From contig ONHN01000002.1 of NCBI GenBank assembly GCA_900317635.1, positions 106,863 through 170,862 on the forward strand: a stretch of 64,000 bases of DNA. Reading direction: 5' to 3'. This DNA is from an uncultured Prevotellaceae bacterium (lineage in GTDB: Bacteria > Bacteroidota > Bacteroidia > Bacteroidales > Bacteroidaceae). The position numbers and the translations under genes were made by a program. Shown here piece after piece: positions 1 through 9,121 of this stretch. Every line of letters begins with the position of its first letter. The first letter of the stretch is position 1. Under the pieces are notes generated by a model. That model made no database searches. It was given only the letters and a program-made list of their open reading frames with translations, and was not told where the DNA came from.

Positions 1-49
1 ATGAGAAAATAGAAATCAAAATCATTAACAAATAAAAAACTTAACAACT

Positions 50-298
50 ATGTTAGCAATTCTTGAAGCAGCAGCAGCTGCAGGTATCGCAAAAATGGGT
101 GCCGGTATCGGCGCAGGTCTCGCAACTATCGGTGCAGGTCTTGGTATCGGTCGCATCGGTGGCAGTGCCATGGAAGCCATTGCACGCCAGCCCGAAGTGA
201 AAGGCGACATCATGACCAACATGATCATTGCCGCAGGTCTTATTGAAGGTGTGGCTCTGTTCTCGGTTGTAGTCTGCTTGCTCACCGTGCTGGGATAA
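50..298 (+). CDS. atpE: ATP synthase Fo subunit c
   Basis: This is the proton-translocating ring subunit of the F1Fo ATP synthase, sited in the inner membrane. The 82-residue protein has the family's two-helix hairpin. Helix 1 is Gly/Ala-rich (about residues 10-40), the polar loop carries R46-Q47-P48, and helix 2 contains the ion-binding carboxylate Glu66 in 'GLIEGVALF'. The Gln and Ser/Thr partners typical of sodium-binding c subunits are not evident, so proton coupling is likely (inference). It is the first complete gene of the window. The next genes are b, delta, alpha and gamma, the usual Bacteroidales order, in which beta, epsilon and a lie upstream. An A-rich leader without a Shine-Dalgarno precedes the ATG. 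Confidence 0.97.
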   Translation: MLAILEAAAAAGIAKMGAGIGAGLATIGAGLGIGRIGGSAMEAIARQPEVKGDIMTNMIIAAGLIEGVALFSVVVCLLTVLG

Positions 299-449
299 TC
301 ATCCCGTTCCGTTCTGCCCCACGCCGGGGAGGACGGGGTTAATAGTAAGATAAGTTTTAACATCTGCCCTGAGGTCCCCTACGATACTCCTTTGACGTTG
401 AGTCTGAGGCCAACGAGGGGAGCGTGAAGAAGGGCAAATAAGGATTACT

Positions 450-950
450 ATGGGAAATTTGCCATCCATATTGACTCCCGACTTCGGCTTGCTCTTCTGG
501 ATGTTGGTGTCTTTCCTCGTCGTGTTCCTCCTATTGGCCAAGTTTGGCTTTCCAGCCATCGTCAAGGCCGTTGAGGAGCGCAAAAACTTCATCGACGAGA
601 GTCTGAAGAACGCCCGCGAAGCCAACGAAAAGTTAGCCGGCATCAAGACCGAGAGTGAGAACCTCCTGCGTGATGCGCGCGAGAAACAAGCGCAAATCAT
701 TAAGGAAGCGATGGCGACCCGCGACGGTATCATCGCCGAAGCCCGCGAGAAAGCGCAGGCCGAAGGACGTGCGCAACTCGAAGAGGCCAAGAAAGCGATA
801 GAGGCCGAGAAGGAAGTTGCACTTCGCGACATCCGCTCGCAGGTTGCAGACCTCTCTGTGCAAATTGCAGAGAAAGTGATACGCCGCAAGCTCCAGGCTG
901 ATGGCGAGCAAGAGAAGTTTATTGAGCGTATGCTGAATGATATAAAGTGA
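450..950 (+). CDS. atpF: ATP synthase Fo subunit b
   Basis: This is the peripheral stalk subunit linking Fo to F1. The 166-residue protein has one N-terminal membrane helix (about residues 12-31, 'LLFWMLVSFLVVFLLL'). A long charged, heptad-rich coiled coil follows (about 38-150), rich in Glu, Lys and Ala, ending in the delta-binding C-terminus. This is the size and layout of bacterial subunit b. It lies 151 bp after atpE and 261 bp before the chosen atpH start, so spacing in this cluster is looser than in proteobacteria. Confidence 0.97.
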   Translation: MGNLPSILTPDFGLLFWMLVSFLVVFLLLAKFGFPAIVKAVEERKNFIDESLKNAREANEKLAGIKTESENLLRDAREKQAQIIKEAMATRDGIIAEAREKAQAEGRAQLEEAKKAIEAEKEVALRDIRSQVADLSVQIAEKVIRRKLQADGEQEKFIERMLNDIK

Positions 951-1211
951 CAAGTGACAAGAAAGTGACGAGTGAGAAACCGCACCAGCCACAATATCCA
1001 CTGCACTCGCAGCGACAGTTAGCAAGTGGCAACTTTTGCGACACAGACCATGTGCAAAGCTGCTTGCTCGGTGTTTAGCTAATGCGGCCCTTGTGGTGGG
1101 TTAAAAGGGATGCAGCGTCATCGAGTTTCATTCGTTATAGCTCCGTGTCCGTCATGGTTTCTCGAAACCCTAAACTTTCTTTCAGTCTTTCATCTTTCAA
1201 CCTTTTTAGAC

Positions 1212-1751
1212 ATGGATATAGGTATCATTTCAACACGCTACGCCAAGACGCTTCTTCGTTTTGCCACAGACAATAAGGAAGGCGACAAGGTTTATGCAGA
1301 AATGCAGACGTTGGCCGAGAGCTTTCGGCAGGTTCCTGCCTTGCAGCAAACGTTGCTAAATCCTGTATTGACAGCGAAGCAGAAAGAGGAAATCCTTATC
1401 TGCGCTGCCGTGGGAAAAGAAACTTGCTCCACAACGACGTGTCGGTTTCTACAACTTGTTGTGCAGAACAAGCGCGCTGACCTCATGATGTTTATTGCCA
1501 ATACGTTCGTTGAACTTTACCTAAAGAGCAAAAACCTCATCAAAGGTCGCCTTGTTGTTCCAACCACTGTCAGCGAAGGCATACAAGCCAAATTGCGTAA
1601 AATGGTTGAAGACCGCACCCGCAGCAAGGTGGAGTTCTCAACCGAAGTGGATCCAGCATTGGGTGGCGGTTTCGTACTCGAATACGACACCTATCGCCTC
1701 GATGCCAGCCTGCGCACGCAAATGCAGGAATTGCGTCGAACTCTTGCATAG
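1212..1751 (+). CDS. atpH: ATP synthase F1 subunit delta
   Basis: The delta subunit caps F1 and holds the b stalk. The start was placed at the ATG at 1212, giving 179 residues that begin 'MDIGIISTRYAKTLL', the family's usual N-terminus ('..ISxRYAxAL'). The frame stays open back to 1110, but that extension has no family resemblance. The C-terminal region contains the delta signature ending 'DPALGGGFVLEYDTYRLDAS'. It lies between atpF and atpA. The 261 bp upstream of the start hold a GTGACAAGTGAC-type repeat but no recognisable gene. Confidence 0.95.
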   Translation: MDIGIISTRYAKTLLRFATDNKEGDKVYAEMQTLAESFRQVPALQQTLLNPVLTAKQKEEILICAAVGKETCSTTTCRFLQLVVQNKRADLMMFIANTFVELYLKSKNLIKGRLVVPTTVSEGIQAKLRKMVEDRTRSKVEFSTEVDPALGGGFVLEYDTYRLDASLRTQMQELRRTLA

Positions 1752-1883
1752 CACCGTTTTCCCGCAGACAGCTTTTTCTGTGAAGGTGTATGGCGGGCAC
1801 TAATAACGAAATTAAAGATTGCCTCTATAAGTCCTCAACGTGTTTACATCCCTATCACATGACGGGCGAGGCTGTTAGTTTTT

Positions 1884-3464
1884 ATGAATAATATTAAGCC
1901 AAGTGAAGTTTCCGAAGTTCTCTTAGGGCAACTTAAGAACGTAGGAACGAACGTACAGTTTGAAGAGGTTGGTATCGTGCTGACTATCGGCGACGGTGTG
2001 GCTCGTATTCACGGCCTTACCAACGTAACCGAAAACGAACTGATACAGTTTGAAAACGGCGTGATGGCCGTGGCGATGAACCTTGAAGAAGATAACGTCG
2101 GCGCCGTGCTGATGGGTCCTTCCGAAGGTATCAAAGAGGGTCAGAGTGTGAAGCGCACAGGCCGCGTTGCTTCAATTGAAGTGAGCGAAGAAATGTTGGG
2201 CCGCGTTATCAACCCGCTCGGTAAGCCCCTCGACGGTGGTGCTGAAATAGGCGGCGAGAAGTTCCTTATGCCCCTCGACCGCAAAGCACCAGGTGTGATA
2301 TATCGTCAGCCCGTAGACCAGCCGTTGCAAACAGGCCTGAAAGCTGTCGACTCCATGATTCCTATCGGACGCGGTCAGCGCGAGCTCATTATCGGCGACC
2401 GTCAGACGGGTAAGACAGCCATCGCCATCGACACAATTATCAACCAGCGCGAAAGCTTCGAGCAGGGCGACCCCGTCTATTGCATCTACGTGGCCATCGG
2501 ACAGAAAGCATCTACTGTTGCTGCCACCATGCAGACGCTAAAGAAGTTCGGTGCTATGCCCTACACGATTATTGTTAGTGCTACGGCCTCCGAACCTGCC
2601 GCCTTGCAATACTTTGCTCCCTTTGCCGGAGCTGCTATCGGCGAGTTCTTCCGCGATCGTGGTAAGCACGCCCTCGTAGTTTACGACGACCTTTCGAAGC
2701 AGGCCGTTGCCTATCGTGAGGTATCGCTCATCTTGCGCCGTCCCTCTGGACGCGAAGCTTATCCCGGCGACGTCTTCTATCTCCACAGCCGCCTGTTGGA
2801 GCGTGCCGCTAAAATCAACGAGCAGCAGGAGGTGGCCGAAAAGATGAACGATCTGCCCGCTTCGATGAAAGGCCACGTAAAAGGTGGCGGTTCGCTTACC
2901 GCCCTGCCTATCATCGAGACGCAGGCTGGTGACGTTTCGGCCTATATTCCCACGAATGTTATCTCTATCACCGACGGACAGATTTACCTCGACACGAACC
3001 TCTTCAACCGTGGTCAGCGTCCCGCCATCGACGTTGGTATCTCCGTGAGTCGTGTGGGCGGTGCGGCACAGATTAAGCCCATGAAGAAAGTGGCTGGTAC
3101 GCTGAAAATCGACCAGGCTCAGTATCGCGAGCTTGAGGCTTTTGCCAAGTTTTCCAGCGATATGGACCCCGTGACGGCTATGACCATTGATCGCGGACGT
3201 AAGAACAACCAGCTGCTCATCCAGAAGCAGTACAGCCCTATGTCAGCCGCCGAGCAGGTAGCCATTCTCTATTGTGGCACGCGCGGATTGCTTCGCGATG
3301 TACCCGTAGAAAGCGTTGGCGAGTTCCAAACGAACTTTCTTCAAATTATGCGCACCAGCTACAAAGAGACGGTTCTCGACCCCATTCGTGCAGGCAAGTT
3401 CACCGACGACGTCATTGCCGCCATCGAGAAGGTGGCAGCCGATGTAGCCGGGCAGTATAAATAA
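1884..3464 (+). CDS. atpA: ATP synthase F1 subunit alpha
   Basis: This is the regulatory nucleotide-binding subunit of the F1 hexamer. The 526 residues match the family length. The Walker A loop is 'GDRQTGKTA' (about residues 171-179), and the DELSD-like region reads '[32 protein letters not shown]' in pieces. The conserved arginine-finger segment '[11 protein letters not shown]' follows further on. It is 132 bp downstream of atpH and 93 bp upstream of atpG. The catalytic beta subunit is not next door, in keeping with the Bacteroidales arrangement in which atpD-atpC sit at the other end of the cluster, here outside the window. Confidence 0.98.
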   Translation: MNNIKPSEVSEVLLGQLKNVGTNVQFEEVGIVLTIGDGVARIHGLTNVTENELIQFENGVMAVAMNLEEDNVGAVLMGPSEGIKEGQSVKRTGRVASIEVSEEMLGRVINPLGKPLDGGAEIGGEKFLMPLDRKAPGVIYRQPVDQPLQTGLKAVDSMIPIGRGQRELIIGDRQTGKTAIAIDTIINQRESFEQGDPVYCIYVAIGQKASTVAATMQTLKKFGAMPYTIIVSATASEPAALQYFAPFAGAAIGEFFRDRGKHALVVYDDLSKQAVAYREVSLILRRPSGREAYPGDVFYLHSRLLERAAKINEQQEVAEKMNDLPASMKGHVKGGGSLTALPIIETQAGDVSAYIPTNVISITDGQIYLDTNLFNRGQRPAIDVGISVSRVGGAAQIKPMKKVAGTLKIDQAQYRELEAFAKFSSDMDPVTAMTIDRGRKNNQLLIQKQYSPMSAAEQVAILYCGTRGLLRDVPVESVGEFQTNFLQIMRTSYKETVLDPIRAGKFTDDVIAAIEKVAADVAGQYK

Positions 3465-3557
3465 ATAACGGATTGTCCCTCCAAACTCAGTGGCTTGTTG
3501 CAGGCGTGAGTCTTCTCTCTCCCCTGCAAGAAGGCCACAGAGCGGGACGTTTATTCT

Positions 3558-4439
3558 ATGCCAAGTCTAAAGGAAGTAAAAAACAGGATAAATTCCGTCA
3601 ATAGCACGCGTAAGATTACGAGTGCTATGAAGATGGTTGCGTCTGCCAAGCTCCATTCCGCGCAAAAGTCTATTGAGAGCATGCGGCCTTATGAGACGCG
3701 CCTCAACAGGATAATGAATACGTTCATTAGCACTATTGAGGGCGATGTCTCTTCTCCCTACGCCGTTGCACGTCCTGTAGAACGCGTGGCTATTGTAGCG
3801 TTTACGTCGAACTCAAGCCTTTGTGGCGCGTTCAACAGCAACGTAATCAAAGAGCTTCGAAACAAAATTACGCAATATCAAGAACGCGGCATACAGGTCG
3901 TCGCCGTTTATCCGCTTGGCAAGAAAGGCCTTGAAGCCGTGCGCAAAGCCGGCATCGAAGCCGATGACTATTCGGCCATGTTAGACCATCCCGCCTATGC
4001 CGCAGCAGCCGACGTGGCACAGGAGCTGATGGATAAGTTTGCCGCTGGCGAGATAGACCAAGTTGACTTCATCTACCACCACTTTAAGTCCGCAGGTACG
4101 CAAGTGCTCACACAAGAGCAGTTCTTGCCTATAGACTTGAAGGGTATTGAAGCGGGCGTGGCAGGCGAAACGGAAGGTGGCTGGCTTAACGACTACATCG
4201 TTGAGCCGTCAAAAGAGGAACTCATCGTGAAGCTCATTCCTAAAGCGCTCCATCTGAAACTTTTCACCGCCTTGCTCGACAGCCTTGCCAGCGAGCACGC
4301 TGCCCGCGTGATAGCCATGCAAGTAGCCACGGACAATGCCGACGAGCTCCTGCACGACCTCACCTTGCAATACAACAAGACGCGCCAGCAAGCTATTACT
4401 GCCGAATTGCTCGACATCGTTGGTGGCTCTATGCAGTAA
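3558..4439 (+). CDS. atpG: ATP synthase F1 subunit gamma
   Basis: This is the rotating central shaft of F1. The 293-residue protein starts 'MPSLKEVKNRINSVNSTRKITSAMKMVA', the near-invariant gamma N-terminus, and ends with the paired helix 'LTLQYNKTRQQAITAELLDIVGG'. It is the last gene of the ATP synthase cluster. A strong hairpin terminator starts 15 bp after the stop, and transcription converges there with the rod-shape operon. Confidence 0.97.
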   Translation: MPSLKEVKNRINSVNSTRKITSAMKMVASAKLHSAQKSIESMRPYETRLNRIMNTFISTIEGDVSSPYAVARPVERVAIVAFTSNSSLCGAFNSNVIKELRNKITQYQERGIQVVAVYPLGKKGLEAVRKAGIEADDYSAMLDHPAYAAAADVAQELMDKFAAGEIDQVDFIYHHFKSAGTQVLTQEQFLPIDLKGIEAGVAGETEGGWLNDYIVEPSKEELIVKLIPKALHLKLFTALLDSLASEHAARVIAMQVATDNADELLHDLTLQYNKTRQQAITAELLDIVGGSMQ

Positions 4440-4453
4440 CTCATTCCATACCT

Positions 4454-4508
4454 AACAGCAGACGAGGTTGTTTCAATAGGGAAACAACCTCGTCTGCTGT
4501 TATTGCTT
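4454..4508. terminator. Bidirectional intrinsic terminator between atpG and the rod-shape operon
   Basis: A perfect 21 bp inverted repeat (4454-4474 and 4481-4501) has a 6 nt loop. It is followed on the plus strand by a T-rich tail (ATTGCTTGTTTTG). It separates two convergent operons, and its right arm overlaps the stop codon of the minus-strand gene (TAA complement at 4500-4502). Confidence 0.9.
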
Positions 4509-5126
4509 GTTTTGTTGCGCGCGCTGATTGGCAGGATTGCTGCTTGGTGCATGTTGCGGAGTTTCTGCGGGAATAATGACAGTGCCGGGAAGTGCCTCGA
4601 TAGTAGGTGCTTCGTCGTCGGGCGTAGTCCCTTCCAACTCGTCTTCGGGAGCAGGAACGAGGTGCTTGCCCTCTTTTCCATCTTCAAATCCAGCTGCATA
4701 ACCGGTAGCATAGCCCTTTTTATAGGCTCTTTGTTCCACGCGCGTAGGGAAACTGTTGTCGTCGTTGTAGGCAGCGTGGGGGGTGTCGGCAGCACCGTCG
4801 TCAAGGCCTGCCAGGTAGCCATCGTCGTGTCCCGCTGTCTCGGCGGGTCGCGGATCGACCGTGATTTCAACGGGTTTCACCTTTACGCGGGGCGTATCGG
4901 TGACGGCTGGCAGTACTTCGGGAGCGACTGTCGTATCGGGCACGGCAATATTCTGCGCATAGTGGCGCAGGCGCTTTGCTTCGGCTGCTTCGGGATAAAT
5001 GTCGGCGTAAGCAGGCGAACGGCGGTCGCTCTCCGTCTTTAGAAAGACGATGAGTACTCCGCTGATCAAGCAAACCAGTATTAACAACGCAGCTTGTATG
5101 CGCGAAGGGCCGTTAGGATTTTTCAT
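4500..5126 (-). CDS. Membrane-anchored protein with GY..G..DG repeats, end of rod-shape operon
   Basis: I do not recognise this gene. From the ATG at 5126 ('MKNPNGPSRIQAALL') it encodes 208 residues. One N-terminal membrane segment (about residues 11-29) is followed by a Pro/Val/Glu-rich linker. Two copies of a short glycine-aromatic motif follow, 'GYLAGLDDG' and 'GYATGYAAGFEDGKEG', and then an acidic Pro-rich and Gln-rich tail. The repeats resemble the GxxxG-type pattern of Yae1-like N-terminal domains (inference). It lies 55 bp after rodA on the same strand, so it is probably co-transcribed with mreBCD-mrdA-rodA and may act at the envelope. The open frame extends upstream of 5126 only into the end of rodA. 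Confidence 0.7.
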   Translation of the reverse strand: MKNPNGPSRIQAALLILVCLISGVLIVFLKTESDRRSPAYADIYPEAAEAKRLRHYAQNIAVPDTTVAPEVLPAVTDTPRVKVKPVEITVDPRPAETAGHDDGYLAGLDDGAADTPHAAYNDDNSFPTRVEQRAYKKGYATGYAAGFEDGKEGKHLVPAPEDELEGTTPDDEAPTIEALPGTVIIPAETPQHAPSSNPANQRAQQNKQ

Positions 5127-5181
5127 CGGTTGTTTCTTACAGTATAATATTATATATGTACGCGCGCGCGAGGGCGGCACT

Positions 5182-6654
5182 TTATATTCTATGGCGCTGT
5201 TTTCCGCCTGCATCCATGCGCAGGAAGATGAAAATGAGCAACGTGAACCCCCACAGGCTTGAGCCGCCATAGCTGAAGAAGGGTAGGGGAATGCCGATGA
5301 CGGGGGTAAGACCCATTACCATGCCCACGTTGATGAAGAGGTGGAACAGCAAAATGCTAAAGACGCAATAGCCATAGACCCGGGCGAATGGTGCATGCTG
5401 GCGTTCGGCGAGATACAGCAAGCGAAGGATGAGGGAGAGGTAGAGCAGCAGAACGACTGACGAACCAATGAAGCCTTGCTCTTCGCCCACGGTGCAGAAG
5501 ATGAAGTCAGTGTCTTGTTCGGGCACGTACTTCAGCTTGGTTTGTGTCCCGTTCATGAAGCCTTTGCCCGTCAGACCGCCAGAGCCGATGGCAATCTTGC
5601 TTTGGTTGACGTTGTAGCCAGCATCTTTGGTGTCGGTCGTCGTACCAAGCAGGACGTTGATGCGTTTGCGCTGGTGGTCTTGCAAGACGTTGTTGAGCGC
5701 GTAGTCGGAGGTATAGAGTAGGGCTGTAGAGCCCAGCGCAAAGGCAGCTATGAAATAGTAGGGTTTAAGGTGCAACCCTAATCCGTGCCAAAAGAGGTAT
5801 CCCGCACAGAAGATAATCCATGCCAGCTGTACCCATACGATGTCGTAGGACCAGAGCCAGCTAATGGCATACGCCACGACGTGAACGCCTAATCCCCATA
5901 GCAGCAGCCTAAGGGAATGAGGCGTGCGTGGCAAATAGACGCGCAGCAACCCGCACACGGACAGCCAGATGAAAATCAAGACACAGAATTGTCCTATCGT
6001 GGCATGCGAGTGGGGGAGTATGTCTTCAGCAAACCTAACGCCTACCACAAAGATAACAACAGCGGCAACGGCCGTGAAGAGAATGGCACCCGGCATGCCT
6101 TCGCGATAGAACATCAGGAAAAAGGAAAGACAGACGAGAGCCGACCCCGTCTCTTTCTGCATCACGATGAGACCCATGGGGAGCAGCACGAGTCCCGCCG
6201 CCCGCATCAGCCGTCGATAGTTGGAAAGCGTATAACCGTATTGCCCGATGAGTTTTGATAGGGCCAGTGCCGTGGCGCATTTTGCAAACTCCGCCGGTTG
6301 CAGGTTCATGAAGCCTAAGCTAATCCACGACCGCGACCCCTTGATGTCTTTGGCTATGAAGGGCGTGACGAAGAGCAGGACGAGCATGCCTATGTAGATG
6401 ACGACGGCGAGCTGGTCGAAGTATTTCTCGTCAACCATAAGCAGGAAAGAGGCCAGCCCCATGCTGCAGGCTATCCAAACAAGCTGTTTGCCGCTACGTG
6501 TTCCCCAGGAGAAGAAGTCGGTGTCTCCTATCTCGTGGCTCGCTCCGCAGATGCTGAACCAACCAGCAGCAAGCAGCACAAGGTAGATCAGTATGACTAC
6601 CCAGTCGGCTCGAAATGCAGGGTTACCCGTTCGTGGTTGGCTGTTGTTGAACAT
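5182..6654 (-). CDS. rodA: Rod-shape SEDS peptidoglycan glycosyltransferase RodA
   Basis: RodA polymerises lipid II into glycan strands together with PBP2 during side-wall growth. The 490-residue polytopic protein starts with a membrane helix ('ADWVVILIYLVLLAAGW'). It carries SEDS motifs, including 'KGSRSWISLGFMNLQPAEFAKCATAL', and the C-terminal 'GLTPVIGIPLPFFSYGGSS'. It is longer than the proteobacterial enzyme (about 370) because of extra hydrophobic segments in the middle (about residues 220-320), which is usual in Bacteroidales (recalled). It follows mrdA by 86 bp, the classical partner order. Confidence 0.95.
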   Translation of the reverse strand: MFNNSQPRTGNPAFRADWVVILIYLVLLAAGWFSICGASHEIGDTDFFSWGTRSGKQLVWIACSMGLASFLLMVDEKYFDQLAVVIYIGMLVLLFVTPFIAKDIKGSRSWISLGFMNLQPAEFAKCATALALSKLIGQYGYTLSNYRRLMRAAGLVLLPMGLIVMQKETGSALVCLSFFLMFYREGMPGAILFTAVAAVVIFVVGVRFAEDILPHSHATIGQFCVLIFIWLSVCGLLRVYLPRTPHSLRLLLWGLGVHVVAYAISWLWSYDIVWVQLAWIIFCAGYLFWHGLGLHLKPYYFIAAFALGSTALLYTSDYALNNVLQDHQRKRINVLLGTTTDTKDAGYNVNQSKIAIGSGGLTGKGFMNGTQTKLKYVPEQDTDFIFCTVGEEQGFIGSSVVLLLYLSLILRLLYLAERQHAPFARVYGYCVFSILLFHLFINVGMVMGLTPVIGIPLPFFSYGGSSLWGFTLLIFIFLRMDAGGKQRHRI

Positions 6655-6740
6655 AGCTTCTTTTTTAGAGTGGCAAGTGACGAGTTGCAGCAGCCCTTGT
6701 TCGTCGGCATAGCCAAACTTGTCACATATTAGGAGACCTT

Positions 6741-8585
6741 TTATCTCTCGTATCCGCCATAGTTGATGCGTGCGTTTTGCATGCGCGTGGCAGCGGCTTG
6801 CGAACCGGCAGAGAGTTTTCCGTTGATGTATTGCTCGATGATAAGTGCACCAATCGGTACGCCGAAGGTAGCACCGAACCCACCATTCTCAACGTAAACG
6901 GCCACGGCTATTTTGGGATCGTTCATCGGGGCGAAGCCCATAAAGGCCGAGTGGTCATGTCCTCGGTTTTGTGCCGTTCCCGTCTTTCCGCAAACTTCTA
7001 TGCCTGGCAGGTTGGCACGTTTACACGTGCCGCCCAACACGGCTTTGCGCATGCCCTGCACGGCGTAGTCGTACCACTTTGCATCAACCATCGTGTAGTG
7101 GCGACAGGTATAGGTCGTGTCGAGTTGTCCGCCTTGAATTTTCTTCACGACGTGGGGCGTGTAGAACCATCCTCGGTTGGCCACGGTTGCTGCAAGGTTG
7201 GCAATTTGCAGGGGGGTGGCTGTCACCTCGCCTTGTCCGATGCTGATAGAGATGATGGACAGCGGGCCCCAGTCTTTGAGGTGGTCGGTGTAGTATTCGG
7301 CATTGGGTATCATGCCGCGCTTCTCGCCAGGCAGGTCTATGCCTAAGGCATAGCCATAGCCCATGCTGACCAGGTGGTCTTTCCAGCGCGTCATGGCAGC
7401 ATCGCGCGAACCGTATTTCTGCTTGTCGGAGAGCATACGGTAGAGGTTCCAGCAGAAGTAGGCATTACACGATGTGGCAATGGCGGGTACGAGGGGGATG
7501 GGCGAACCGTGGCCGTGGCAACCGAGGTGCAGCCCTTTATAGTTGAAGCCGCGCGAGCAGGGGAATGCCATTTCGGGCGTAATGATGCCTTCTTGTAGTC
7601 CCAGCAGGGCCTGCGTTATCTTGAAAGTGGAGCCAGGCGGATAGGTTCCCATAATGGCTCGGTTGAGCATGGGTTTCATCGGGTCGCGCGTCAGCTGGGC
7701 ATGCATCTTGCTGCGTTCGCGCCCCGACATCAGACGCGGATCGTAGGTTGGCGAAGAGGCCAGGCAAAGGATTTCGCCCGTTTTAGGCTCGATGGCAACC
7801 ACAGCCCCCAGTTTGCCTTGCAACAAGCGTTCGGCCAAAGCTTGCAGTTTGTAGTCGATTGATAGCGTCAGGTTCTTGCCTGGGACGGGGATCTTGTCTA
7901 ATTCGCCGTCGCGATAGTGACCTTTCACACGACCTCTGACGTCGCGCAGCAGGATAGTTAGTCCCTTTTCGCCACGCAGCTGCTTTTCGTAGGAACGTTC
8001 GATGCCCAGTTTCCCTATGAAGTCGCCAGCGCGGTAGTAGTCGTCCTTTTCTATATCGGAAGGGTTCACCTCGCCCACGTCGCCAAGGATATGAGCCGCA
8101 ATGCCCGACGTGTAGTGTCTTACGCTGCGTTTCTCAATGCTGAAGCCGCGAAAGCGAAAGAGCTTTTCGCGAAGCATGGAGAACTCCTCGGGCAGTATCT
8201 GCGTCATAAAGACTTGCGGCGTATAGCGCGAATAGCCGCGCTGCTGCTTAATCTCCTCACAGCGCTTCTGATACTCCTCGGGCGTGATGCCGATGGTGCG
8301 ACAAAAGTCAAGGGTGTCGATGCCTATTTGCTCGTTCATCGTCACCATAATGTTATAGGATGGTTCGTTATATACGAGCAGCGAGTCGTTGCGGTCGAAG
8401 ATAAGGCCGCGCGAAGGGTAGATGACGTCGCGGCGGAAGGCGTTGCTGTCGGCATGCTTCTTATAGTCGTCGCTGACTATTTGCAGAAAGAACAGGCGGA
8501 CAATGTAAATAAGCACAATGCCCACCGCTATGCCGGCAACTACAAAGCGTCGGCGAAAGAAGATGTTGTCTTGACTTTGGCTCAC
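6741..8585 (-). CDS. mrdA: Penicillin-binding protein 2 (elongasome transpeptidase)
   Basis: This class B PBP crosslinks peptidoglycan during elongation. Its 614 residues comprise an N-terminal membrane helix (about 12-34), a pedestal domain (about 50-230) and a transpeptidase domain. The catalytic motifs are all visible: S319-x-x-K322 in 'PPGSTFKI', S372-C-N374, and K534-T-G-T537. The start ATG overlaps the mreD stop by 4 bp, so the two are translationally coupled. It sits in the mreB-C-D-mrdA-rodA series and is the expected partner of RodA. Confidence 0.96.
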   Translation of the reverse strand: MSQSQDNIFFRRRFVVAGIAVGIVLIYIVRLFFLQIVSDDYKKHADSNAFRRDVIYPSRGLIFDRNDSLLVYNEPSYNIMVTMNEQIGIDTLDFCRTIGITPEEYQKRCEEIKQQRGYSRYTPQVFMTQILPEEFSMLREKLFRFRGFSIEKRSVRHYTSGIAAHILGDVGEVNPSDIEKDDYYRAGDFIGKLGIERSYEKQLRGEKGLTILLRDVRGRVKGHYRDGELDKIPVPGKNLTLSIDYKLQALAERLLQGKLGAVVAIEPKTGEILCLASSPTYDPRLMSGRERSKMHAQLTRDPMKPMLNRAIMGTYPPGSTFKITQALLGLQEGIITPEMAFPCSRGFNYKGLHLGCHGHGSPIPLVPAIATSCNAYFCWNLYRMLSDKQKYGSRDAAMTRWKDHLVSMGYGYALGIDLPGEKRGMIPNAEYYTDHLKDWGPLSIISISIGQGEVTATPLQIANLAATVANRGWFYTPHVVKKIQGGQLDTTYTCRHYTMVDAKWYDYAVQGMRKAVLGGTCKRANLPGIEVCGKTGTAQNRGHDHSAFMGFAPMNDPKIAVAVYVENGGFGATFGVPIGALIIEQYINGKLSAGSQAAATRMQNARINYGGYER

Positions 8586-9103
8586 GACTTAGCATGTTTA
8601 GCACTGCCCAACGCTTCGAAAATAGCGATGAGCAGGAGGGTGAGCAACGTCGAGCCGAGCGTGTCGAGCAATAACGACAGCGGACGGAAGAACGTGAAAC
8701 TTTCAAGGATGAAAAACAAGGCGTGGTGCAGCAGGACGGCAAAGAGCGCATAGCGCATGAAAGGCCACCATTCCATCGTACTTACCGACGGAAGGAGCAT
8801 CGCGTCTTCATCGAAATCGCGAGGGACAAACAGGCGCAGCATAGGCGGCAGGACAAAAGCTAAAGCCGTTGTCGCAGCTGCCGCCATACCTGGCGTGTTG
8901 GTGAAGAGGTCGCACGTAAGACCTAAAAAGAAACCTGTCAGCAAAAAGGCCCAGCGCGGTGTGGTAGAAGGCAAAATGAGCAGAAGATACACGTAAGGCA
9001 TAGGCGTTGCATAGCCAAAGAAATGGACGTGGTTGAAGACCACGGCTTGCAAACCCACAAGCAGCAACATCCAAAGAAGCCTATTAAAGAAGATATGTAC
9101 CAC
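8582..9103 (-). CDS. mreD: Rod shape-determining protein MreD
   Basis: A small 173-residue polytopic inner-membrane protein of the elongasome. It is strongly hydrophobic with about five predicted helices and lacks catalytic motifs, as usual for MreD. Identification rests partly on position between mreC (18 bp upstream) and mrdA (4 bp overlap). The start 'MVHIFFNRLLWMLLLVGLQAVVFNHVHFF' resembles Bacteroidales MreD N-termini (recalled). Confidence 0.9.
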   Translation of the reverse strand: MVHIFFNRLLWMLLLVGLQAVVFNHVHFFGYATPMPYVYLLLILPSTTPRWAFLLTGFFLGLTCDLFTNTPGMAAAATTALAFVLPPMLRLFVPRDFDEDAMLLPSVSTMEWWPFMRYALFAVLLHHALFFILESFTFFRPLSLLLDTLGSTLLTLLLIAIFEALGSAKHAKS

Positions 9104-9121
9104 GAGAATGCTTAGGGGGAA

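Noticed and set aside
50-298. Possible sodium-binding ATP synthase c subunit
   Set aside because: Only the single carboxylate Glu66 is seen. The Gln and Ser/Thr ligands that accompany sodium binding are not evident.
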